From CAZMRQ01 sp964568795 (GTDB taxonomy: Bacteria; Pseudomonadota; Gammaproteobacteria; Comchoanobacterales; Comchoanobacteraceae): 14,651 nt of DNA. The notes under the pieces were generated by a model that did not search any database, was not told the DNA's origin, and saw only the letters and a program-made list of their open reading frames with translations. Of this stretch, positions 8,022 to 14,651 are shown piece after piece. The stretch lies in NCBI GenBank assembly GCA_964568795.1, contig CAZMRQ010000036.1, forward strand, positions 1 to 14,651. Reading direction: 5' to 3'. The translations under genes and the position numbers were made by a program. The first letter of the stretch is position 1; the number at the start of each line of letters is the position of its first letter.

Positions 8022-8411
8022 ATGTTAAGAATTCTTATCCTCCTTTTCATCCATTGCACCGCTTATGCACTAGTGGACGATGATCAGCTATCGATAGGCA
8101 AGCTTGCTGACAATATTATTCTTTCATACAGAGGTATAGGTCAGATGATGATTGCTACTGCTTTCGTCATGGGGATTGGTCTGGGCGTGGCATCTATATT
8201 TAAATTTAAGCAACACAAAGACAATCCAACACAAGTCCCCATAGGCACACCCCTTGTCATGCTTTTCTTATCTGCGGGCCTCGTCTTCTTGCCAGGATTT
8301 TACCACCCACTTGGTGAGACATTCTTTGGTACTCCTGACGTAGAAAAACTAGCTGGAGGAGTTTATGGAGAAGGGACAAAAAGCATGCCTGGCTATGTAA
8401 GATACCAATAA
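8022..8411 (+). CDS. icmD: Dot/Icm secretion protein IcmD (DotP)
   Basis: IcmD is a small membrane component of the type IVB (Dot/Icm) secretion system. This 129-aa protein is close to the Legionella length (about 132). It begins with an export signal, MLRILILLFIHCTAYA, likely cut before LVDDD. Two membrane segments follow: IGQMMIATAFVMGIGLGVAS (about residues 46-65) and a second around PLVMLFLSAGLVFLPGF (about 82-98). The start at 8022 is preferred over an upstream in-frame codon at 7947 because it has GAGGGA upstream, follows a TATAAT box, and puts the signal peptide at the very N-terminus. The 80-base gap to icmJ contains no gene. Confidence 0.9.
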   Translation: MLRILILLFIHCTAYALVDDDQLSIGKLADNIILSYRGIGQMMIATAFVMGIGLGVASIFKFKQHKDNPTQVPIGTPLVMLFLSAGLVFLPGFYHPLGETFFGTPDVEKLAGGVYGEGTKSMPGYVRYQ

Positions 8412-8494
8412 ACGTCATATTTCCACCCGAAAGATGATGGCATTTAATAAACTTATATGCTAAATTAATAGAGTGGTTTTTTAAAAAGGGAATG

Positions 8495-9100
8495 ATGAAC
8501 TATCCGCTTAGTCTCAATATCGGCGCAGAATCATGGAACTTCTATAATACACGTAGGTCTGATCCAGCATTTAAGCCATTTGCAGAGAATATATTTAAAA
8601 GAGACAACTACCGTTGTCAGTTTTGCTCGTTCCAATCAAAAACTGCCTTAGAAGTCATTAATCTAGACCATAATTACAACAACAATGATCCCCATAACTT
8701 ACTCACATCATGCCCACTTTGCCAACAATGTTTATTTATTGAAATGGTTGGCAAACTAGATAGTGGAGGTGGCATTCTCATTTATCTTCCTGAAATGACA
8801 CAAAACCAACTGAATGCCCTGTGCCACGTTCTTTTCTGTTCTATAACAACCACCAGCACCTATATGGACAAGGCACATGATATTTTGAATACACTCCGCT
8901 TAAGAAGCCAGCCAATCGAGCAACAATATGGGGAAGGTCTCAGCCAACCTGCTATGCTTGGTCAGATCCTTATAGATACGCCTGCGCCAAATATCGAGCA
9001 GATGAGGAATGAACTCCTAAAAAACATCCGCTTACTACCTAGCGTAGAAAAATTTGATAACCTTATCCAAGACTGGACAGCTAATGCCAGTTCATTCTAA
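8495..9100 (+). CDS. icmJ: Dot/Icm secretion protein IcmJ (DotN)
   Basis: IcmJ/DotN is a subunit of the type IV coupling complex built around the DotL ATPase; it helps present effectors to the Dot/Icm channel. The 201-aa protein matches the family length (about 208). It contains the expected zinc-binding cysteines, CQFCSF near the N-terminus (about residues 41-46) and CPLCQQC (about 73-79), in an HNH-like arrangement without an obvious nuclease site. LCHVLFC and KNIRLLPS near the end also fit the family. Two adjacent ATGs exist (8492 and 8495). AAGGGA (8486-8491) touches the first and sits 3 bases before the second, so 8495 is slightly better. icmB follows after 20 bases, consistent with one transcript. 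Confidence 0.93.
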   Translation: MNYPLSLNIGAESWNFYNTRRSDPAFKPFAENIFKRDNYRCQFCSFQSKTALEVINLDHNYNNNDPHNLLTSCPLCQQCLFIEMVGKLDSGGGILIYLPEMTQNQLNALCHVLFCSITTTSTYMDKAHDILNTLRLRSQPIEQQYGEGLSQPAMLGQILIDTPAPNIEQMRNELLKNIRLLPSVEKFDNLIQDWTANASSF

Positions 9101-9120
9101 CCATTTTCAAGGAGCCGATT

Positions 9121-12100
9121 ATGGGAATTGCTAACAGTATCATTGAATCTCTTAACACAATCACTGCCTGGATTGCGACCAGCACGAAGCAAACCATGGA
9201 ATCATACTGCGATTTACAAACTGCTGACGGTGAAAATGTTTTAGTCATGAATGATGGCAGTCTAATCACAATAATTGAAGTAAAAGGCGTGAATGCACTG
9301 GTGGGTCAAGATGAGTACAAATACATCCATGATCAGCTTCTCCAAGCTTTCTCTCCGACATTATCTGTAGTGGGCTATAGTGTCCAAGCACACTATACCT
9401 ACAACAAGGACCGTATCGTTGATTTGATTTCTGAGAACTTTTCATCATCAGTCGAAACAGCTAAGAATATCCAACTTGATGTAAAAGATTTGCTTGATGA
9501 ACGCATTCAACATCTCAGCGGCTTCTGTGCAGAAGAACTTCTACACCTTGTCTTGATTACTAAACCATCAACTTTATCCAGAGAAGAGCTACGTCAATCT
9601 ATCAAAACTAAAGGGAAGATGATCAAAGCTAACAAAATCCCGCCTTTTCAGTACACTCAAAATGTGATCGCAGCGTGTGATGAAATACGCAATTCCCATG
9701 ACTCTTTTACGCGCAGTATCCAGTCTGACCTTGGTCAATTAGGCATCACTTCAAATATACTCGCTGTCCACAAAGCAGTCAATCATATCAGACGTACCGC
9801 CGACATTGACTTTACCGATGAGTCCTGGGAGCCCGTCTTAGTAGGTGATAAATTTCGCCCTAAAGTGGCTAAAAGTTTTGATGGGGACATTGCAGATCTA
9901 CTCTGGCCATCATTGGTTCATCAAATATTTCCTAGAGATGCCCATAACCTCGACCTAAAAACGTGTGCAATTGGGGACAAGATCTTCTCCACCATTTTCA
10001 TTGACTTATTCCCGAAAAACATCCAACCATTCACAACTCTTCTGAACAGAACTATACAATCATATAACCCTTGGCGTATTAGCTTTCTAATAGATGGCGA
10101 TGGGATGAGCACACTCAGCATCAAACGAGCACTCGCAAGCGTCTTATCCTTCTCATCATCACAGAACCGATTAATCAATGATGCTGTTAAACTCCTGGAC
10201 TATATCAAGCTCAATACTGATGACGCTGTAGTTCGGCTAAGGGTTTGCGCTAGCACTTGGGCTGATAGTGATGACGTTAGCCAGCTTAGAACCCAAACAG
10301 CTCAATTAGCCAGAGCTATACAAAGTTGGGGCTCTTGTGAAATATCTGAAATTTGTGGCGATGCATTTGAAGGTGCAGTCTCAACAATGCTTGGCGTCTC
10401 ATCTGAAAGCCCTGCTTCCTCAACAGTGGCCTCTCTTTCCGATATTTTATACATGTTGCCAATGTTCCGGCCTACCAGCCCCTGGGATGTTGGCTCACTG
10501 ATGTTACGAACACCTGACGGCAAACCATGGCCTTATCAGCCAGGCTCACCCCTACAGACCACATGGATTGATCTGATTTACGCTCGACCAGGCTCAGGTA
10601 AATCAGTTCTCTCAAATGCTATTAATCTATCTTTATGTTTAAAAGGTGGTTTAACTCGCTTGCCGCGCATCTCTGTCATTGATATTGGCCCATCAAGTGC
10701 CGGCCTCATTTCACTCATACAAGAAGCTTTGCCTGCTAACCAGCGCTATCTCGCTGCCTACCATCGTCTTCAAATGACAAAAGAATACTCAATCAACCCA
10801 TTTGACACCCATTTAGGTTGTCGCACACCCTTCCCACAAGAACGGTCATTCTTAGTTAATTTCCTTACCCTTCTAGCAACGCCTGTTGGAATGCAATCAC
10901 CCTATGATGGAATTGCTGACATGGCGGGCATTGTTATTGATGAAAGCTACAAACTGTTTTCAGATGATGGCACACCCAATCTGTATACCCCGGGAATTGA
11001 AGAGTCAATTGATAAGATTGTTCATGATGTAGGTTTAAAAACTGATAGTAAAACAACTTGGTGGGAAATTACAGATGGACTGTTTCACGCAGGTTACATC
11101 GTTGAGGCCTCTATTGCACAACGCAATGCCTCTCCTTTGCTAAGTGATCTCACCTCTGTAGCACGTCAACCATCTATCGTTGACCTCTATGGAAAAATAG
11201 CTGTACCTACTGGTGAGAATTTAATCGATTGTTTCACGCGAATGCTCTCTGCCTGCATACGTGAATACCCTATTTTATCACGTTACACAAAATTTGACAT
11301 CGGGAATGCCAAAATAGTTTCGTTGGATCTTGATGAGGTAGCAAAAAGTGGGGGAGATGCAGCGAATAGACAAACAGCCGTGATGTATATGCTGGCACGC
11401 TACGTACTGGCAAAAGATTTTTATATCAATAAAGATATCGTCTCATCACTTCCTGAAAACTATCGTGAATATCATAATAAACGGATTATAGAAATTCTTG
11501 ACGATCCTAAACGTATTGTCATGGATGAGTTCCACCGAACATCTAAAGCACAAGCTGTGCGTGATCAAGTCATTGTTGACATGCGTGAAGGCCGTAAATG
11601 GAAAGTACAAATCTGTTTGATTTCTCAATCGCTTGACGACTTCTCAAGTCAAATGGTTGATTTTGCCACCACCTCTTTTATTATGGATTCTGGTCCTGAA
11701 CAAACTATTCAGCAAACAACCAAAGTATTTGGTTTATCAAAAACAGCTCAAAATGCACTGAGAGAATATGTACATGGTCCCCGGGCCGATGGTGCAACAT
11801 TTCTAGCACTTATTGCAACTAAAGACAAAACGCATACTCAGCTTCTCACTGCCACATTAGGCCCTATTGAGCTTTGGGCATTGAGCACAACTGCAGAGGA
11901 CGTACAAGTTCGTGAAGCACTTTACCACTCAATAGGTCCAAAAGAAGCTCGGCGGGTTTTAGCGAATGTCTTTAAATCTGGAACAGCCATGAAGTACATA
12001 TCTGATAAGCTAGATGAAGTGAAACAATCGGGCTCGCTTATTAATGACAATATAAATAAATCAGTTATCACCAATTTGATTAATGCACTTCAAGAATCAT

Positions 12101-12144
12101 ACCAGAAAAACCCGAATTTCAAGACTTTGCTAAAAACTGATTAG
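9121..12144 (+). CDS. icmB: Dot/Icm secretion ATPase IcmB (DotO)
   Basis: IcmB/DotO is the VirB4-like ATPase at the cytoplasmic face of the Dot/Icm channel. The 1007-aa length is nearly that of the Legionella protein (about 1009). The N-terminal half is the VirB4/CagE-type domain (for example NDGSLITIIEVKG near residue 45). The C-terminal half is a RecA-like ATPase with Walker A ARPGSGKS (A488-S495) and Walker B IVMDEF (D802-E803), followed by the arginine-rich DMREGRKWKVQICLISQS strand-turn typical of these motors. The start is set by AAGGAG about 7 bases before the ATG. No truncation, frameshift or lost key residue is seen, so the secretion system is probably functional. No Dot/Icm gene follows it in this window. 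Confidence 0.96.
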   Translation: MGIANSIIESLNTITAWIATSTKQTMESYCDLQTADGENVLVMNDGSLITIIEVKGVNALVGQDEYKYIHDQLLQAFSPTLSVVGYSVQAHYTYNKDRIVDLISENFSSSVETAKNIQLDVKDLLDERIQHLSGFCAEELLHLVLITKPSTLSREELRQSIKTKGKMIKANKIPPFQYTQNVIAACDEIRNSHDSFTRSIQSDLGQLGITSNILAVHKAVNHIRRTADIDFTDESWEPVLVGDKFRPKVAKSFDGDIADLLWPSLVHQIFPRDAHNLDLKTCAIGDKIFSTIFIDLFPKNIQPFTTLLNRTIQSYNPWRISFLIDGDGMSTLSIKRALASVLSFSSSQNRLINDAVKLLDYIKLNTDDAVVRLRVCASTWADSDDVSQLRTQTAQLARAIQSWGSCEISEICGDAFEGAVSTMLGVSSESPASSTVASLSDILYMLPMFRPTSPWDVGSLMLRTPDGKPWPYQPGSPLQTTWIDLIYARPGSGKSVLSNAINLSLCLKGGLTRLPRISVIDIGPSSAGLISLIQEALPANQRYLAAYHRLQMTKEYSINPFDTHLGCRTPFPQERSFLVNFLTLLATPVGMQSPYDGIADMAGIVIDESYKLFSDDGTPNLYTPGIEESIDKIVHDVGLKTDSKTTWWEITDGLFHAGYIVEASIAQRNASPLLSDLTSVARQPSIVDLYGKIAVPTGENLIDCFTRMLSACIREYPILSRYTKFDIGNAKIVSLDLDEVAKSGGDAANRQTAVMYMLARYVLAKDFYINKDIVSSLPENYREYHNKRIIEILDDPKRIVMDEFHRTSKAQAVRDQVIVDMREGRKWKVQICLISQSLDDFSSQMVDFATTSFIMDSGPEQTIQQTTKVFGLSKTAQNALREYVHGPRADGATFLALIATKDKTHTQLLTATLGPIELWALSTTAEDVQVREALYHSIGPKEARRVLANVFKSGTAMKYISDKLDEVKQSGSLINDNINKSVITNLINALQESYQKNPNFKTLLKTD

Positions 12145-12338
12145 ATCGTACTCCAGCACTATTCGTCTTCTAAACTCCCTTTATCAAGAGGCATTTCTTA
12201 TCGAGGAGACATACAATCGAACTGGGTAAAAAACAAAACTGATGTGATTTGACTCTTTAGGTTCTCGTTAATTCACACTGAGCATGATGCCTGGCAATTC
12301 CGTGCCCATTTATAGCACATGCAACTGATTGTCCAGCC
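12145..12338. other. Gene-free stretch after icmB
   Basis: No gene is supported on either strand. CTCTTTAGGTTCTCGTTAATT (from about 12253) resembles the dispersed repeat in its first half but is too diverged to count as a copy. No strong hairpin plus T-run follows icmB; the T-rich tract at 12416-12437 lacks a good stem, so the icmB terminator is not identified. Confidence 0.5.
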
Positions 12339-12431
12339 CTATACAGCGCCTCTTACAATCATGCTATACATATCAATATGCTGGCACACGAGTCCTTTAT
12401 GAATGATTGAGAGTGTTTTTCTTTTTTTCAT
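12339..12431 (-). CDS. Short ORF remnant downstream of the pseudogene, 30 aa
   Basis: Thirteen bases after the last stop of the large minus-strand pseudogene there is GAAGGAGAG followed by ATG at a good distance (CAT at 12429-12431). The frame is only 30 codons (MKKRKTLSIIHKGLVCQH...). The strong ribosome binding site suggests that a real downstream gene once began here and has since been cut short. Beyond its stop all frames are closed within a few dozen codons. It could also be a real tiny peptide; I cannot name it. Confidence 0.25.
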   Translation of the reverse strand: MKKRKTLSIIHKGLVCQHIDMYSMIVRGAV

Positions 12432-12444
12432 TTTTCTCTCCTTC

Positions 12445-14248
12445 TTATGGTCTGATAATAAGAGGGCCCCGGCCTTCTCTTAGCATAGGATTCAAACAAC
12501 GACGGCGTAATAAAGGGGCTAAATAAGAGGCCTCCTTCTTACGGGTTGGAATTATATTCAATGGGTCTAGTAAAGCCAAAGCACGCCCTGTAGGAAAAAC
12601 CAGACATGTTTTTTGAAAACTCTTGACCTTGACTATGCATTGATTAGCAGTGATGTGCTACGAGCTAGAATACACACAACACTCACAGTGATGGCTGATA
12701 TAAAGGTATAGTGCGGCACAACCAACGCAACAATGGCAACAACCAGGTTAAATACAAACAAGGCCTCGCACAATGAAATGGATGGCAATGAAATGCCACG
12801 AATTTTGTAAAAACGTGGTTTAAATAATCCTGAAAAAGGATTCAGGTGCTTATATGCATTCGCTCTTTCTGCACTGTGACTCTGCGTTTGTTGCTGGCAC
12901 GCCTATTCTGTCATAAATATATGAATAATGTGCCACTTCAAGCAGATCACATACAGGAATTTGACGCGAGATTTGCCGATTCCGTTGGGCTTCAGTGAGA
13001 ATAAAACGTGCTGACTCGAGCCCGGATCTATAGAGATATGCTGAATTTGGATCAATACAAAGACAACTAAACACATATTTAAAAACACTAATAGCTGTAT
13101 CCACATTATCTATACGCGTACACATGAATTTATATCTATCGCTTTTCTTTTGATCGCGCCAGTTAGTTCAAAATTCAGCACATCGAAACTAGAATATTGA
13201 CCATTGCCACGCGGCATTTGTGAAATTTGAAGTTGTGGTTTTACAATTTTATTGACCCAGCACTCTGGCAAAGCCACTTCATTACCGGTCAATCCAGCTA
13301 TATCCGATCTTTTTTGAAGACGTTGACAGAGATTCATATGAGCCACTGAATAAAGATGCTCACTAACACCATATGTACTCAGCTCACTCAGTGCTGCTAC
13401 TTTAAGAGCAGTAATGATCTCACGGTGCTCTTCTTTGGTCAAGGGAGACTCGAATAGGTCAAAAAGAGCTGCGGTAAAACTTTTCCAGACACACGACCCT
13501 GAGCGTTGACCTGTGACAAATACTTGAGGACTGTGCGTATCTAAGACTTTTTTTGTATGGAATTGGGAACCTGGCTCATAATTCCCACATGACAGAGCTA
13601 TTTCACTAAGATATGCATTATACCCGTCACAATATAATGAATAACGTTTAAAATTTGGTGAATTTGGTTCACAAAGCTGACGGATAAAATGTTTTTTATG
13701 AGCTCGATCCAACAAAGCTAAGTTAATATAGCTAAGTTAATATAGCTATAGGCTGCAGGGTTTTTATTATATAACAAAGAAGCATCAGATTTTGATGAAC
13801 CTTCCTTGTACACTTGATCTTGTTCCCAGAGCATCTGATTACTACCACTGCCTCTGTTATACACTGTCAGTTCGAATAAGCCCTCTTGTGCGACTTCTGA
13901 GCGAAATTCGTAGAGACGATTTATTTTTTGTTTGCGGATACACAGCCATATAGAATGTTTAGACTCACCTGGTGTCGTCCAGCCAGTTGCTATAAACACA
14001 TGGCCGCATGCTTCCAAAGCATCTACTGCCTTAGAGCGCTCGTCTAATAAATTTCTCTTATCAACTACAACTTTTTTTAACTCTATTGCCAGATCTGCAA
14101 ATTTAGGATGAAGTTCACGATGCTTTTGGCAAAGCATTGATAAAAAATCTATTAAACAACGATTCCTGAAACCTTCAAACACAGTCTCATGATTATGCGT
14201 ATCCAATAAAATATTGATTAACACTCTTTTCTTTTCTTCATTAGTCAT
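12445..14248 (-). pseudogene. Frameshifted gene of about 600 codons, candidate dead effector with cysteine-hydrolase-like motif
   Basis: Five reading-frame segments join smoothly into one protein. They are 14248-13718; 13715 to about 13141; about 13155-12885; about 12900-12633; and about 12645-12445. Joins: a 14-bp tandem duplication (13717-13744) splits segments 1 and 2. A one-base loss in the A-rich run near 13141-13150 and a shift near 12885-12900 split the next two. Another shift near 12640 leads to the C-terminal stop. The product begins MTNEEKKRVLINILL. It has a His in GESKHSIWLCIRK (codon 13955-13957), then VYNRGSGS, then QRSGSCVWKSFTAAL with Cys at 13491-13493. This resembles the Q...C and His of papain-like cysteine hydrolases, here with His first. 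Near the end is a hydrophobic pair (about 12650-12770: LFVFNLVVAIVALVV and FISAITVSVVCILA), then an Arg-rich tail. The membrane hairpin, possible hydrolase site and Dot/Icm neighbours would fit a former effector, but no homologue is recognised. Confidence 0.65.
13717..13744. repeat. 14-bp tandem duplication causing a frameshift
   Basis: AGCTAAGTTAATAT occurs twice in immediate succession. Fourteen is not a multiple of three. Removing one copy restores a continuous minus-strand frame reading ...YSYINLALLDRAHKKHF..., whereas the present sequence stops at INLAILT*. The duplication is therefore the inactivating mutation, or a reversible slippage switch. Confidence 0.85.
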
Positions 14249-14253
14249 AACAT

Positions 14254-14280
14254 CAAATATTATACCTTAAAACAGTATAA
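14254..14280 (-). promoter_or_regulatory. Promoter and inverted repeat upstream of the pseudogene
   Basis: On the minus strand TATAAT lies about 9 bases before the ATG at 14248, and a perfect inverted repeat TTATAC-N9-GTATAA (14260-14280) overlaps it. The -10 box is so close that the transcript would be nearly leaderless, and no ribosome binding site is seen before the ATG. It could be an operator-promoter or, in AT-rich DNA, chance. Confidence 0.35.
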
Positions 14281-14308
14281 CTTCAATAAATGAAACAAAT
14301 AATTAAAA

Positions 14309-14552
14309 TTATATCAAAGACATCTTATACCATTCATCGCATCTTTCTGTCATATCTTTGGGTTTTATTTGCGATAGAATAAAAATGTTAGATCGAAAGA
14401 AATGAGCACTGCTACTAAAAAACTGATCAGGCGCCCCTTCAAAGCCATCAAATAACCTGCCGTCTATTCTGAGTGACATGCGTGTATTATTAAAAAATGT
14501 ACTGCCAGAACCATTAAACTGATAGGCATATGGCATAGAAAGAATTCTGTCA
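14309..14552 (-). pseudogene. 3' gene fragment truncated by an IS element
   Basis: The frame ending at 14309 is open leftwards from the window end of the element, and its codons look protein-like up to the presumed insertion point at 14552: DRILSMPYAYQFNGSGS, then ...RIDGRLFDGFEGAPDQFF... and a C-terminus ERCDEWYKMSLI. The ATG at 14534-14536 (75 codons) has no ribosome binding site and lies only 17 bases from the element, so I read this as the C-terminal end of a gene whose 5' part was removed or displaced by the IS insertion. Product unknown. It lies upstream of and in the same direction as the large pseudogene, so the two may have been one operon. Confidence 0.5.
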
Positions 14553-14651
14553 TGGTCAAGTAACAGTAGACAAAAAATTAAGAGGCATGTTCGTACTCCA
14601 TTGGTGACATGTAACCAAGTGTTGAATGCAGTCGACTCGAGTTATAGTATC
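14553..14651 (-). mobile_element. End of an IS3-family insertion sequence (partial)
   Basis: The window ends inside an IS3-family element. The transposase C-terminus is at 14578-14651, and the probable terminal sequence TGGTCAAGTAACAGTAGACA (14553-14572) begins with the TG expected at an IS3 end. The exact boundary is inferred, because the other terminus and the target-site duplication lie outside the window. Confidence 0.75.
14578..14651 (-). CDS. IS3-family transposase, C-terminal end (partial)
   Basis: The last 23 codons of an OrfB-type DDE transposase, running off the right edge: YYNSSRLHSTLGYMSPMEYE followed by HAS and a stop. This matches the hallmark YNxxRxHSxLGYxSPxxYE end of IS3-family integrase-like transposases. 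The catalytic residues are outside the window, so activity cannot be judged. Confidence 0.9.
   Translation of the reverse strand, partial: YYNSSRLHSTLGYMSPMEYEHAS

Larger units (their letters stand above)
7662..8022 (+). pseudogene. Degenerate gene remnant, possibly kinase-like
   Basis: No single frame covers this stretch, but three successive frames look protein-like. They are 18 codons from ATG 7662 (MACNIKRFGRTSKAV), an open stretch from TTG 7685 to 7930 (containing YYKCDDSIEKITILEGN), and a third from about 7822 to a TAA at 8020-8022 containing FYHANFNPANILVKES. The last motif resembles the kinase/phosphotransferase catalytic loop HxDxxxxNILV, with the Asp changed to Asn. The likeliest reading is a frameshifted remnant whose end has been overwritten by repeat copy D and the icmD promoter. 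In other Dot/Icm loci icmD is usually preceded by further icm genes, but I see no icmC-like sequence. It could also be chance open frames. Confidence 0.35.

Noticed and set aside
12416..12440. T-rich tract as a rho-independent terminator for icmB
   Set aside because: No convincing stem directly upstream; on the other strand it is the purine-rich ribosome binding site and start of the 30-codon frame.
12468..12491. TAAGAGGGCCCCGGCCTTCTCTTA hairpin-like GC-rich element, considered as the icmB terminator
   Set aside because: It lies more than 300 bases after icmB, has a bulge and no T-run directly after it, and is explained as coding sequence of the minus-strand pseudogene.
12771..12795. Direct repeat CAATGAAATG with a 15-base period
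   Set aside because: In frame with the pseudogene (a duplicated ISL-type motif) and too short to suggest a separate element.
12826..12846. CCTGAA/TTCAGG and AATCCT/AGGATT inverted repeats
   Set aside because: They fall inside the pseudogene frame (NPFSGLF) with no T-run; probably coincidental.
1..14651. CRISPR arrays, tRNA or rRNA genes
   Set aside because: No regularly spaced repeats beyond the four dispersed copies, and no cloverleaf or rRNA sequence was recognised on either strand.

Overview
The window comes from an AT-rich (roughly 40% G+C) gammaproteobacterium with a Dot/Icm (type IVB) secretion system. The basis is an intact icmD-icmJ-icmB run. Together with the frameshifted genes and an insertion sequence, this points to a host-associated lineage such as Legionellales (Coxiella, Legionella, Rickettsiella, Berkiella and relatives) or Piscirickettsia. 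The species cannot be fixed from the sequence alone.

Left part (1-6857, + strand). A 320-base leader with no convincing gene ends in a good sigma70-like promoter. It drives a compact bifunctional proline dehydrogenase / P5C dehydrogenase (PutA). Next comes a second promoter-like box, a small basic ORF of uncertain status, and a 1058-codon protein that aligns along its length with PurL (FGAM synthase). Its recognisable catalytic positions are replaced, including the Cys and His of the C-terminal glutamine amidotransferase domain. I read it as an intact pseudoenzyme, which is the most interesting object in the window.

Middle (6858-8021). This stretch holds two adjacent copies of a short dispersed repeat, a secreted 181-aa protein of probable beta-barrel type, a degenerate gene remnant, and a further repeat copy just before the icmD promoter.

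Dot/Icm block (8022-12144, + strand). IcmD/DotP (small membrane protein), IcmJ/DotN (zinc-binding coupling-complex subunit) and IcmB/DotO (VirB4-like ATPase) lie in the conserved order. IcmB supplies ATPase function to the secretion machine, IcmJ belongs to the DotL coupling complex, and IcmD is a membrane component.

Right part (12145-14651, mainly - strand). A decayed gene of about 600 codons (12445-14248) can be read through at least four frameshifts. One of them is caused by a visible 14-bp tandem duplication. The reconstructed product has a possible papain-like His...Cys pair and a hydrophobic hairpin near its C-terminus, so it may be a dead Dot/Icm effector or other host-interaction protein. 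Upstream of it a gene fragment is cut by the end of an IS3-family element, whose transposase C-terminus runs off the window.
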